A stretch of 47,228 nucleotides of DNA, taken from the NCBI GenBank assembly GCA_965365275.1, contig CBDUBA010000025.1, positions 1 through 47,228 of the forward strand, in the 5' to 3' direction. Each line of letters starts with the position of its first letter. Position 1 is the stretch's first letter. A program made the translations under genes and the position numbers. Under the pieces are notes generated by a model that had not been told where the DNA came from, ran no database searches, and saw only the letters and a program-made list of their open reading frames with translations. This stretch comes from JAGTVG01 sp965365275 (GTDB lineage: Bacteria; Bacteroidota; Bacteroidia; Cytophagales; Cyclobacteriaceae). Positions 27,341 through 35,275 of the stretch are shown piece by piece.

Positions 27341-27997
27341 TTAATTAAGGATAAGATCAGTATGCAGGCCACATTCAGTCTTATTCTGGCCATACCAGCG
27401 TGCATCCCGCTCCTGCATATCGGGATCCAGTTTCCTGGTACAAGGTTCACAACCAACACTTATATACCCTTTGGCCTCAAGCGGATGGTCAGGCAATTCA
27501 TGTTCTTTTCTGTAGTAAAAAATCTGCTTTGCACTCCAATCAAGAATTGGATGAAACCTTAACACATTATGTGGAGCTTCCTGTTCAATTTTGAAATTCT
27601 TCCTTATGGAGCTCTGGTCTCCACGCACACCAGTTATCCAAACATCATATCCCTTCAGGATTTCCTCCATTGGAATAGTCTTATTCAAATGACAACAATG
27701 ATCTGGATCGGAAGTAAACAACAGCCTCCCATTGGAGTCTTTCTGCATATATTTAGGTGTATAAGGCTTAAGATCAATGGTGTTAATCCCCAGAATTCTG
27801 GTAATTTCCTCTTTATATTCAATGGTTTCCGGGAAGTGATAACCAGTATTAATGAAATAAACAGGTATAGATTTATCAATCCTACTTAAAATATGTAGCA
27901 AAACAATGCTATGGGATTGAAATGAAGAGGTCGTGAAAATTCTTTTCCCAGATTCTCTATAGCCCGTTATTCTCTCCTTAATTTCCGAAAAATTCAA
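27341..27997 (-). CDS. cysH: APS/PAPS reductase with [4Fe-4S] cluster motif
   Basis: This enzyme reduces adenylyl sulfate or 3'-phosphoadenylyl sulfate to sulfite in sulfur assimilation. The PP-loop SSFQSHS is at about 24-30, FINTGYHFPET at 48-58, the cluster cysteines CC at 101-102 and CxxC at 183-186 (GCEPC), and the active-site Cys209 in ECGLH. The four cluster Cys residues favour APS (plant/Pseudomonas-type) over the E. coli PAPS form. The longest reading starts at a TTG at 28024, but that codon overlaps the -7 element of the likely promoter, so transcription would begin after it; I therefore chose the TTG at 27997 (MNFSEIKERI). No other sulfate-assimilation gene is in the window. Confidence 0.9.
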   Translation of the reverse strand: MNFSEIKERITGYRESGKRIFTTSSFQSHSIVLLHILSRIDKSIPVYFINTGYHFPETIEYKEEITRILGINTIDLKPYTPKYMQKDSNGRLLFTSDPDHCCHLNKTIPMEEILKGYDVWITGVRGDQSSIRKNFKIEQEAPHNVLRFHPILDWSAKQIFYYRKEHELPDHPLEAKGYISVGCEPCTRKLDPDMQERDARWYGQNKTECGLHTDLILN

Positions 27998-28021
27998 GAC
28001 TGTAAAAAATTGTGTTCGGGG

Positions 28022-28054
28022 CAAATATATAAAAAATTATTTCCCCGTCACAAA
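28022..28054 (-). promoter_or_regulatory. Bacteroidota-type promoter of cysH
   Basis: Minus-strand TTTG, 21 bases and TATATTTG match the -33/-7 consensus. The predicted transcript start, some seven bases downstream, is past the outermost TTG (28024) and supports the TTG at 27997 as translation start. Confidence 0.5.
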
Positions 28055-28242
28055 ATATTTTCTGCTTATAATATTTTCTTCAGTTCATTTCTAATCCCGA
28101 TGTAATCATATTAATACATTATTGGGAATATTTGAGCTTATTTTCTTGAAAATGATCATATTCATTATATTATTTAATATTATTAAAATATATTTATAGT
28201 CGGATGTGAGAAATTATTTTAAACAATAAATTTTTTCAAGTT

Positions 28243-28581
28243 ATGGCAAGAATTGGAACAATAGATTTCAGTGGAATATCAGGGCATAAATACACATTTA
28301 ATGTATACCCCATAAAAAACGATTTTAAGAAAAATAAAGGTGCGGTTTATGTTGTTACCCGCAGAACCGTAAAATATGATGGCACAGTTGATCATAACTT
28401 ATTATATATTGGCACTTGCAAAGATGTTTCAACTGTTCAGGAAATGATTAAAGATCTGGACTGCTTTACAAGAGAACATGCAAACTGTATATGCACATAT
28501 TGGGAAGATAATTCCAAGTTGAGAGTAAATATAAACGATGACCTAATAAACCATTATCATCCTCCATGCAACTATGAATAA
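28243..28581 (+). CDS. Small GIY-YIG-like protein with degenerate active site
   Basis: A 112-residue protein with AVYVVTRR (34-41), LYIGTCKD (54-61), then CICTYWEDNSKLRV (82-95) and INDDLINHYHPPCN (97-110). The order AVY ... YIG ... R ... xDDLI-x-x-Y-x-P-x-x-N matches the GIY-YIG endonuclease fold. The GIY motif reads AVY, and the usual catalytic Glu before the DLI helix is Asn98, so nuclease activity is doubtful. It may be a nucleic-acid-binding relative. The ATG at 28243 is unambiguous. It stands as a single gene converging on the zinc-ribbon membrane protein gene across a hairpin. Confidence 0.7.
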   Translation: MARIGTIDFSGISGHKYTFNVYPIKNDFKKNKGAVYVVTRRTVKYDGTVDHNLLYIGTCKDVSTVQEMIKDLDCFTREHANCICTYWEDNSKLRVNINDDLINHYHPPCNYE

Positions 28582-28608
28582 TAAATTCCTGATCATCCAG
28601 AATTTATT
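28580..28608. terminator. Possible bidirectional hairpin terminator
   Basis: AATAAATTC and GAATTTATT form a perfect nine-base-pair inverted repeat with an 11-base loop, spanning the stop codons of two convergent genes. It is AT-rich, so it is weaker than the stem at 17123-17152, but T-rich sequence follows on the plus strand. Confidence 0.5.
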
Positions 28609-29314
28609 TTTCTTCTTTCAGTTTTACAACATTAAAAATTTCTTTTTCAGTGTAATCACAATAGGTACACCTGTATCTTTTAAGTAATTCACCTGATGAT
28701 ATGACGGTGGGGGCAATCAGTAATTCTTCTTTTTCAATTTTAAAGGTTTGATAATTACATTTGGGGCATTGCTTTATAGCATATTTACCTGAATATTTCT
28801 CTATTTGAGTATATCCCGTCTCCTCATCAATCCAAACGTCATAATCAACAGAAAACACATCTTCTTCAGCCTGCATACCTTCATCAAGATATACATCCTC
28901 TTCTTCTTCTGTTAATAATTTCATAGGCTTACCCGTTTTTGGAGAGATCCTTGGTTTATACCTCAACCGATTTAATCGGCGATTTATGTAATCAGGATAA
29001 TAATGTTTGAGAATATAGTACGCGGCATAGGCTATTGACAATGTGAGAATAAGAATAATAAAAAAATCCAGTAAATAATGCATATTGACATTATCAGAAA
29101 TGATCTTTTTTGGATGTATAAGCAAGGCAGCCAACCACAGGATGGTTGAATTCCAGATTACCCGTTTCTCATATCTGCTGATCAGGTTATATTTTTCCTT
29201 ATTACCTTTTAATAGATTCTTTTTTACTAAGTAAATAGCAAACAAAAGTATACCTGAGAAAATAAGCAGATACGAAAGAATTGGGGAAAACTTTTTAAGA
29301 ATGTCTAAAAACAT
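28604..29314 (-). CDS. Membrane protein with C-terminal zinc-ribbon tail
   Basis: Residues 10-30, 53-68 and 81-103 are hydrophobic segments. From about 120 a cytoplasmic or periplasmic tail follows, containing EEEEDVYLDEGMQAEE, VDYDVW, and a zinc-ribbon pair CPKC (183-186) ... CTYC (216-219). In related TPM-domain proteins the same EEED-x-YL ... VDYDVW stretch is flanked by two further CxxC pairs; at those places this protein has SPKTG (124-128) and DEETG (163-167), so one zinc site seems lost and one kept. The family comparison is from memory. Function unknown. Confidence 0.75.
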   Translation of the reverse strand: MFLDILKKFSPILSYLLIFSGILLFAIYLVKKNLLKGNKEKYNLISRYEKRVIWNSTILWLAALLIHPKKIISDNVNMHYLLDFFIILILTLSIAYAAYYILKHYYPDYINRRLNRLRYKPRISPKTGKPMKLLTEEEEDVYLDEGMQAEEDVFSVDYDVWIDEETGYTQIEKYSGKYAIKQCPKCNYQTFKIEKEELLIAPTVISSGELLKRYRCTYCDYTEKEIFNVVKLKEEK

Positions 29315-29349
29315 ATTTATTTCCCAAAAAAATAATAAACAACCTCTGG

Positions 29350-29357
29350 CAAAAGTA
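29350..29357 (-). promoter_or_regulatory. Possible -7 element of the zinc-ribbon membrane protein gene
   Basis: Minus-strand TACTTTTG, the same octamer as before the Cas6-like gene, 35 bases ahead of the ATG. No -33 box is obvious. The remainder of the 207-base gap (29315-29521) shows nothing else. Confidence 0.3.
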
Positions 29358-29521
29358 ATAATGAAAGCTTAAGATATCATTAAAAACTACTTAAATAAAT
29401 TCAAAGGAGAAATATAATAATGACCTCAATTTATAAAACCATTCTAAAAGAACTATAAATAGAAATACCAATGTTAAGATGTCGGAAGTTTATTCAATAA
29501 TTAATTACCAATGATAGAAAA

Positions 29522-30019
29522 TCAGTGCTTCTTTCTCTTTAATTCCATCATTTCATAGTCAAAGTCATTTTGCATGTTTCTCTCAATACTCTTATGTGAG
29601 ATCAGAATCCATTGGTCTAATTGGATCTTTTTGAAATATGCATCACCAGGAGGACTTGCTTTGACTTTTGTAAGGTATAGTTTATCAGCAATATCATATG
29701 CGGCATTATAAACCGCCTGCCCTCCAATTACGAAAGCCTCCTCCTCCCCTTTTTCCTTTGAATAAGTTAGTGCCCGGCTTAAAGAATCAAGTACAATGCA
29801 GCCCTCTATTTTATAATTTTTATTCCTGGATAAAACAATATTAGTACGGTTTGGTAAAGGCCTTCCTATGGATTCAAAAGTTTTACGCCCCATGATTATA
29901 CAATGATCCGATGTGATTTTCTTAAAATTCTTTAAATCATCAGAAAGGTGCCAGATCAATTGATTATCTGATCCTATAACACCATTCTCTGCAACTGCTA
30001 CAATTATGGAGACGATCAT
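29522..30019 (-). CDS. folA: Dihydrofolate reductase
   Basis: The enzyme reduces dihydrofolate with NADPH, feeding thymidylate, purine and Met synthesis. The 165 residues include VAVAENGVIGSDNQLIWHL at 7-25, the catalytic acid Asp28 in LSDDLKNF, IMGRKTFESIGRPLPNRTNI near 42-61 and EEAFVIGGQAVYNAA near 93-107. Length and motifs are standard for the chromosomal enzyme. The ATG overlaps the fmt stop (ATGA), so folA is translationally coupled to fmt. Confidence 0.97.
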   Translation of the reverse strand: MIVSIIVAVAENGVIGSDNQLIWHLSDDLKNFKKITSDHCIIMGRKTFESIGRPLPNRTNIVLSRNKNYKIEGCIVLDSLSRALTYSKEKGEEEAFVIGGQAVYNAAYDIADKLYLTKVKASPPGDAYFKKIQLDQWILISHKSIERNMQNDFDYEMMELKRKKH

Positions 30020-30939
30020 ATTCGGTTTCCTCTAAAGAATTCCTCAATATTCATCCTTTTTTTACCTTCTGGTTGTAATTCAAGTATACTAATTACGCCA
30101 TTTAAGCAAAATATATTTAGATAGGACCTGGAATCAGTTGATATATTACCAATCAATTCATCTTGTTTCCTCCCAGGTTTTTGTTCCACCCTAAATATTT
30201 TATACATTTTACCATTGAGAGTTGTCCAGGCACCTGGAAAAGGTGAAAGTCCTCGAATAAAATTCCTGATTTCTTCACCACTTTTGTTCCACTCTATCTC
30301 ACACATATCCCTGAATATTTTAGGAGCCTTCTTTAAATCTGAGGAATCTTCCTGTACACTTGCTGTAAAATCTCCTGTTTGTACAGTTTGAACAGTTTTT
30401 AGTACAAGATTTCCCCCGATTATCATTAATCTATCATGTAGTGAACCAGCATCATCATCAGGCAAAATATCAACTTCTTCCCTTAGCAATATGTTTCCAG
30501 TATCAATTTCTTGCTTTATAAAAAATGTAGTCAAACCTGTTTTCTTTTCTCCATTAATCAAAACCCAATTAATTGGAGCCGCTCCACGATAATCCGGCAA
30601 TAAAGAAGCGTGGAGATTAATTGTTCCATATTCAGGCATTGACCATACTATCTCTGGCAACATTCTGAAGGCCACCACAATCTGAAGATTTGCCCCGAAG
30701 GCTTTTAAGGTTTGTATGAAATCCTGATCCTTTAGATTTGGAGGTTGTAAAACAGGAATATTGTTTTCCACAGCAAAGACCTTTACAGGAGATGGTGCAA
30801 GTTTTCTGCCACGTCCTCTTGGTTTATCGAGAGCAGTTACTACAGCCACCACCTTGAAGTCATTCTCAATTAAAATCTTGAGCGAAGGAATGGCAAATTC
30901 GGGTGTCCCCATGAATACAATACGCAAGTCCTTCTTCAT
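30016..30939 (-). CDS. fmt: Methionyl-tRNA formyltransferase
   Basis: It formylates Met-tRNAfMet using 10-formyl-THF. The N-terminal formyl-transfer domain has FMGTPEFAI at 9-17, Asn108 and His110 in INLHASLLPDYRGAAP and Asp146 in QEIDTGNI; these are the family's catalytic residues. The C-terminal domain (about 205-307) binds tRNA. 307 residues is normal. It lies between a NamZ-like gene (11 bases upstream) and folA (overlapping ATGA). The pair with folA is logical since both use folate. Confidence 0.97.
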   Translation of the reverse strand: MKKDLRIVFMGTPEFAIPSLKILIENDFKVVAVVTALDKPRGRGRKLAPSPVKVFAVENNIPVLQPPNLKDQDFIQTLKAFGANLQIVVAFRMLPEIVWSMPEYGTINLHASLLPDYRGAAPINWVLINGEKKTGLTTFFIKQEIDTGNILLREEVDILPDDDAGSLHDRLMIIGGNLVLKTVQTVQTGDFTASVQEDSSDLKKAPKIFRDMCEIEWNKSGEEIRNFIRGLSPFPGAWTTLNGKMYKIFRVEQKPGRKQDELIGNISTDSRSYLNIFCLNGVISILELQPEGKKRMNIEEFFRGNRI

Positions 30940-30950
30940 TATTAAAAAGG

Positions 30951-32108
30951 TTAGTTTGAATCAGGATATAGTAAATATTTTCTTCTTAGGGTTTTATAAT
31001 CATTTAATTCTTCAATCCAGGAAATCCGTATTTCATCCTCTGTCAAGCCAGCTTCGATCTGTTTTTTTAGCTCACTATTGCCGGCAAGCTTATTAAAATA
31101 ATCATTAAAGAAATCCTTATTTCGACCTGATTTATTATAAAACTCTATTAGTTCGGCGATATTAAATTTTGGGGGAGGATTAATATCTCTATAATCTTTA
31201 CCATAGCAGGCTTTCCCCAAGAATTTTGGGGTATGTGCACCGGGTCGATTCTGAGGGACAAACTTAAATTCGCCAAAAGAGGGATCCGGATAGCCTACAA
31301 CCTGGAATGGAAATTCTGTTCCCCTGCCAAGACTCATCATAGTTCCTTCGAAAAAGCATAAGGAAGGATATAACCTCACAGATTGGTCATTAGGCAAATT
31401 CGGAGACGGTTTTATCGGGAGAGAATAGGAATATTGATGATGATAGTTACCCACACGAACTATTACCATTTTACATTGAAGACTATCTTTTAACCAATAT
31501 TCCCCATTTATCATTTTAGCAAGTTCCCCGATCGTAAGTCCATGTACTACCGGAATCCTATGCATGCCAACAAAGGATTGGAATCCATCTCTTAAAACAG
31601 GCCCATCAATATAATCGCCATTGGGATTGGGCCTGTCTAATATCAGGAGTTTTACATTATTCTCGGCACATGCTTCCATAACATAATGCAATGTGCTTAT
31701 ATAAGTATAGAAGCGAACGCCAACATCCTGTATATCAAAAACAATAATATCCAATCCCTGTAGATGTTCCGGTTTTGGCTTTTTATTATCACCATATAAT
31801 GAGATTATCTGGATGCCGGTACCCTGTTCTTCAGAATCTTCAATTTGCTCTCCCGCATCCGCAATGCCTTCATAGCCGTGTTCCGGTGTAAAAATTCTGG
31901 TAACATTAATTTCTTTTGACAGGAGGAACTCAACCAGCGGCTTTCCATGGGCTATAGAAGTCTGGTTTACAACTACTCCAATCTTTTTATTCAACAACAG
32001 GTCGATATAAAAATTATCCTTCTCTGCTCCGACAGTTATATTTTGAGCATACGAAACTGTTATTATACCCACCAGGAATATAAATATATAACAAACCCTT
32101 GCTTTCAT
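30951..32108 (-). CDS. DUF1343 (NamZ-like) exo-beta-N-acetylmuramidase
   Basis: The 385-residue protein has a signal peptide (YIFIFLVGIITVSYAQ). The DUF1343 features are visible: GVVNQTS at about 45-51 and FTPEHGYEG near 75-83, FDIQDVGVRFYTYISTLHY near 123-141, LDRPNPNGDYIDGPVL near 157-172, HGLTIGELAKMING near 189-202, and SLGRGTEFPFQVVG near 258-271. Family members include NamZ of Bacillus, which removes MurNAc from the non-reducing end of wall fragments, so a role in wall recycling is likely. It precedes fmt and folA on one strand with 11 bases to fmt. The ATG start is unambiguous. Confidence 0.92.
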   Translation of the reverse strand: MKARVCYIFIFLVGIITVSYAQNITVGAEKDNFYIDLLLNKKIGVVVNQTSIAHGKPLVEFLLSKEINVTRIFTPEHGYEGIADAGEQIEDSEEQGTGIQIISLYGDNKKPKPEHLQGLDIIVFDIQDVGVRFYTYISTLHYVMEACAENNVKLLILDRPNPNGDYIDGPVLRDGFQSFVGMHRIPVVHGLTIGELAKMINGEYWLKDSLQCKMVIVRVGNYHHQYSYSLPIKPSPNLPNDQSVRLYPSLCFFEGTMMSLGRGTEFPFQVVGYPDPSFGEFKFVPQNRPGAHTPKFLGKACYGKDYRDINPPPKFNIAELIEFYNKSGRNKDFFNDYFNKLAGNSELKKQIEAGLTEDEIRISWIEELNDYKTLRRKYLLYPDSN

Positions 32109-32154
32109 GTAAACCTTTTTAACTTTACATCAAAAACTGATCCTAAATTATAAA

Positions 32155-33408
32155 TTGATCTTTACAAAATATAATAAATTTAAGAATAATTTGAACTTAC
32201 CTTTATTTATATCAAAAAGAATCAGTAAACCAGGGCAACAGACCTTTTCTTCATTAATTCACAAAATAGCGATCATCAGCATCAGCGTTGGATTGGGGAT
32301 AATGATCATCTCTTATATTATAATGGGTGGTTTTGAGGAAACGATTACTAATAAAATGGTAGGATTTGTGGGTCATCTTCAGGTTACAAAATATACTCTT
32401 AATTCGACCTATGAAGAATTACCCATTTCAAAAGAAGACAGCATATACCAATTTATTAATGATTTAGGCTATGTAAAACACATACAGGGTGTTGCTCATA
32501 AAGTAGGTCTGATCCAGACCGACGAGGAAATACATGGTATCGTATTTAAAGGAGTAGATGAGAGTTTTAATCTGGAGAAATTTGGACAGGTGATATCTGA
32601 AGGCCGTGTAATTGATAATAAAACAGGGCAGCCATCATTTGAAATAATGATCAGTAAAAAGATTGCAGATCTGCTTAAACTGAATATTGATGACGAGATC
32701 AGAATTTACTTTATACAGAATCCTATTCGTGTTCGTAAGTTCAGGGTTGTAGGGATGTACACTTCCGGTATGGAGGAATTTGACGAAAAACTATTGATTG
32801 GAGATATACGAATAATTCAACAATTGAACGATTGGCGGAATTCTCTGGTTGGCACGCTGGAAGTATTTATTGACGATTTCGACAGGCTCGAGGAAGCAGA
32901 AGAGGAGCTTTTCCGTCGTACCCAATATGATCTTTTTGTGGATAAGATAACCGATAAGCATATCGAGATCTTCGATTGGTTAAGTCTGGTTAATCGCAAT
33001 GTTACCATTCTTCTTACCTTGATATTGTTTATCGCTTCATTCAACATGATATCTGTTTTGCTGATACTCATAATGGAGAGAACACAGATGATCGGAGTTT
33101 TAAAAGCCATTGGAGCAAGCAATAAATTCATCCGGAGAATTTTTACGTATCATGGCATCAGGCTTATTACATTAGGCTTGTTTTGGGGCAATGTTATCGG
33201 ATTAAGTTTTGGATTTATTCAGGATAAGCTTAAGCTTATTCCACTCGATCCTGTTAATTATTACATGGATTATGTACCAATCAAATGGGAATGGGGTGGA
33301 ATAATAGGTCTCAATATCCTTACATTTTCGGTGGTTACACTGGTCCTTGTTATTCCAACATTATTAATATCTAAGATAGAACCAATAAAGTCGATCAAGT
33401 TTGATTAG
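32155..33408 (+). CDS. LolC/LolE-type (FtsX-like) ABC permease
   Basis: A 417-residue permease subunit of the type that extracts lipoproteins from the inner membrane. TM1 is near 35-60 (IAIISISVGLGIMIISYIIMGG), followed by a large periplasmic domain, then three TM segments after about residue 285 (VTILLTLILFIASFNMISVLL, ITLGLFWGNVIGLSFGF and LNILTFSVVTLVLVIPTLLI), with the FtsX-type motif IGVLKAIGASNKFIRRIF near 311-328. There is no ATG: TTG at 32155, and a second in-frame TTG at 32191 (giving MNLPLFISKRI, the more family-like start). No ATPase subunit is adjacent. The 3' end overlaps that of the glycosyltransferase by 14 bases. Confidence 0.9.
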   Translation: MIFTKYNKFKNNLNLPLFISKRISKPGQQTFSSLIHKIAIISISVGLGIMIISYIIMGGFEETITNKMVGFVGHLQVTKYTLNSTYEELPISKEDSIYQFINDLGYVKHIQGVAHKVGLIQTDEEIHGIVFKGVDESFNLEKFGQVISEGRVIDNKTGQPSFEIMISKKIADLLKLNIDDEIRIYFIQNPIRVRKFRVVGMYTSGMEEFDEKLLIGDIRIIQQLNDWRNSLVGTLEVFIDDFDRLEEAEEELFRRTQYDLFVDKITDKHIEIFDWLSLVNRNVTILLTLILFIASFNMISVLLILIMERTQMIGVLKAIGASNKFIRRIFTYHGIRLITLGLFWGNVIGLSFGFIQDKLKLIPLDPVNYYMDYVPIKWEWGGIIGLNILTFSVVTLVLVIPTLLISKIEPIKSIKFD

Positions 33409-34159
33409 CAGTCTCGTATTTCTTAAAGAAACTATTAATTTTCATTGAGATCACTCCAAAAATTGCTTCTTTAATAATATTTACAGACATTTTGGATTCA
33501 CCACGTTTCCTATCGGTAAAGACTATGGGAACTTCCTTAATTCTGAATCCAAACTTCCAGGCCGTGAATTTCATTTCAATCTGAAATGCATATCCAATAA
33601 ACCTTATTTTATCCAGGTCGATCGTCTCAAGAACACGACGTTTGTAACATTTAAATCCGGCTGTTGAATCCTTTACTGGCATACCGGTTATCAGCCTTAC
33701 ATAAGTACTTGCAAAATAGGATAGCAGAACACGACCCATTGGCCAGTTTACTACATTTACTCCCGAAATATACCTTGAACCTACAGCCAGGTCAAACCCT
33801 TCATCTGCACATGCATTATATAAATTAATTATATCATAAGGGTTGTGTGAAAAATCAGCATCCATCTCAAAGATATACTCATAGCCCATTTCCAAAGCTT
33901 TCTTAAATCCATAGATGTAGGCTGTCCCTAAACCCTTCTTATCTTCCCTTTTATCCACAAAGACTTTCAGATCATCAATTTTGACGTCATGTTTTCTGGA
34001 TTTAATATAATCTTCCACCTTGTCAGTCGTCCCGTCCGGAGAGTTATCATCGACAATTAGGATATCAAATTTTTCGGGTAGAGCAGCAATATCTTCAATC
34101 AGAGGAACAATATTTTCCGCCTCATTATATGTTGGTATAATAATTATTCCTTTATTCAA
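33395..34159 (-). CDS. Dolichol-phosphate-mannose-synthase-like glycosyltransferase (GT2)
   Basis: A 254-residue GT-A fold enzyme that moves a sugar from a nucleotide sugar to a polyprenyl phosphate. Motifs: IIIIPTYNEAENI at 5-17, VDDNSPDGT at 36-44, GLGTAYIYGF at 76-85, the metal-binding DAD at 100-102 (EMDADFSHNP) and RKRGESKMS near 217-225. No C-terminal membrane segments are present, as in the soluble group. The start is a TTG at 34157-34159; an in-frame stop lies upstream. The sugar donor cannot be read from the sequence. It probably has its own promoter. Confidence 0.9.
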   Translation of the reverse strand: MNKGIIIIPTYNEAENIVPLIEDIAALPEKFDILIVDDNSPDGTTDKVEDYIKSRKHDVKIDDLKVFVDKREDKKGLGTAYIYGFKKALEMGYEYIFEMDADFSHNPYDIINLYNACADEGFDLAVGSRYISGVNVVNWPMGRVLLSYFASTYVRLITGMPVKDSTAGFKCYKRRVLETIDLDKIRFIGYAFQIEMKFTAWKFGFRIKEVPIVFTDRKRGESKMSVNIIKEAIFGVISMKINSFFKKYETANQT

Positions 34160-34227
34160 ATCGTCCCGGTTTATTGATCGTCATACAAGTATATTTACGT
34201 ATTATTCGACAAATAAATTTACAAGGG

Positions 34228-34235
34228 CAAATATA
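34228..34235 (-). promoter_or_regulatory. Possible -7 element of the GT2 gene
   Basis: Minus-strand TATATTTG, identical to the cysH -7 element, about 69 bases ahead of the TTG start. A -33 TTG is not seen. Confidence 0.35.
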
Positions 34236-34372
34236 TTTCCATAAGATTAAGAATTTTTACAGAATAATAAAAAAAAAATGCAATCTTAAAAAAACTTCTC
34301 ATTTAGCTGTCATGTATATAATTTTGGCATATAATACTCGCATCAATTTTTACATCGATAAATACACTATTC

Positions 34373-34380
34373 TAAATTTG
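34373..34380 (+). promoter_or_regulatory. Possible -7 element of the hisGDCB operon
   Basis: TAAATTTG matches TAnnTTTG and lies 32 bases before the hisG ATG. No -33 TTG is visible. No T-box or attenuator-like His codon run is seen in the short leader. Confidence 0.4.
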
Positions 34381-34412
34381 ATGTACATTTATCAGTCTTA
34401 TATGAAAATAAC

Positions 34413-35264
34413 ATGTTAAGAATAGCCATACAAAAATCAGGTCGGCTCAGTGATGAATCGATGAAACTCATTCGTGAATGCGGAATTAAGGTTAATAACG
34501 GTAAAGGAAAACTAAAATCCTCTTCCACAAATTTTCCGTTGGAAATATTATTCCTCCGGGATGATGATATTCCTGGCTATATCGAAGACAATGTAGCAGA
34601 TATTGGAATTGTAGGTTTAAACCTTGTAAAGGAAAAGAAAAGAAAAGTTGAAACTATTCTGAAATTAGGCTTCTCAAAATGCAGATTATCCCTTGCCATA
34701 CCAAAAGACAAGCCATATGAAGGTTTAAGATTCTTTGAAGGAAAGAATATAGCGACTTCATACCCAAATATTACAGCTGAATACCTTGCTTCAAACGGCA
34801 TAACTGCTGATTTGCATGAAATAAGTGGGTCCGTAGAAATTGCTCCCGGAATAGGACTTGCCGATGCAATATGTGATATTGTAAGTTCCGGAAGTACTTT
34901 ATTAACAAATGGTTTAAGAGAAGTTGAAACAATACTCGAATCAGAAGCAATCCTGATATGTCATAAAGAGCTCGAAAAACCGAAAAAGGAAATCCTGGAT
35001 GCATTAATGTTCAGAATTCATGCTGTACAAAATGGCAGGAAGAATAAATACATTTTGCTGAATGCCCCCAATGATAAAATCAATGAAATCATCAATATAC
35101 TCCCCGGTATGAAAAGCCCTACCGTGGTACCTCTCGCTATGGATGGATGGAGTTCTTTACATTCCGTTATAAATGAGGATCAATTCTGGGAAGTTATCGA
35201 CAATTTAAAAAATGCTGGGGCTGAGGGGATATTAGTGGTACCAATTGAAAAGATGATCCTTTGA
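34413..35264 (+). CDS. hisG: ATP phosphoribosyltransferase, long form
   Basis: First step of histidine synthesis: ATP plus PRPP gives PR-ATP. At 283 residues it is the long form, with a C-terminal ACT-like regulatory domain (about 212-283) that needs no HisZ partner. N-terminal markers are MLRIAIQKSGRLSDESM, NVADIGIVGLNLV near 62-74 and the PRPP site ADAICDIVSSGSTLLTNGL near 151-169. The regulatory domain usually gives feedback inhibition by His. Its stop (TGA 35262-35264) nearly touches the hisD start. Confidence 0.97.
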   Translation: MLRIAIQKSGRLSDESMKLIRECGIKVNNGKGKLKSSSTNFPLEILFLRDDDIPGYIEDNVADIGIVGLNLVKEKKRKVETILKLGFSKCRLSLAIPKDKPYEGLRFFEGKNIATSYPNITAEYLASNGITADLHEISGSVEIAPGIGLADAICDIVSSGSTLLTNGLREVETILESEAILICHKELEKPKKEILDALMFRIHAVQNGRKNKYILLNAPNDKINEIINILPGMKSPTVVPLAMDGWSSLHSVINEDQFWEVIDNLKNAGAEGILVVPIEKMIL

Positions 35265-35275
35265 AATACTATTTT

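Noticed and set aside
28025..28242. Riboswitch or small RNA in the cysH / GIY-YIG-like divergent gap
   Set aside because: The sequence is strongly AT-rich with no conserved riboswitch core that I could recognise; only the cysH promoter is supported.
32155..33408. MacB-like macrolide exporter permease
   Set aside because: The layout (TM1, large periplasmic domain, three TMs) and family motif fit LolC/LolE as well or better, and no ATPase or adaptor gene is adjacent.
34174..34419. 81-codon plus-strand reading frame between the GT2 and hisG genes
   Set aside because: It lies in AT-rich intergenic DNA, overlaps the probable his promoter and hisG start, and its translation is rich in Ile, Tyr and Lys with no domain or signal.
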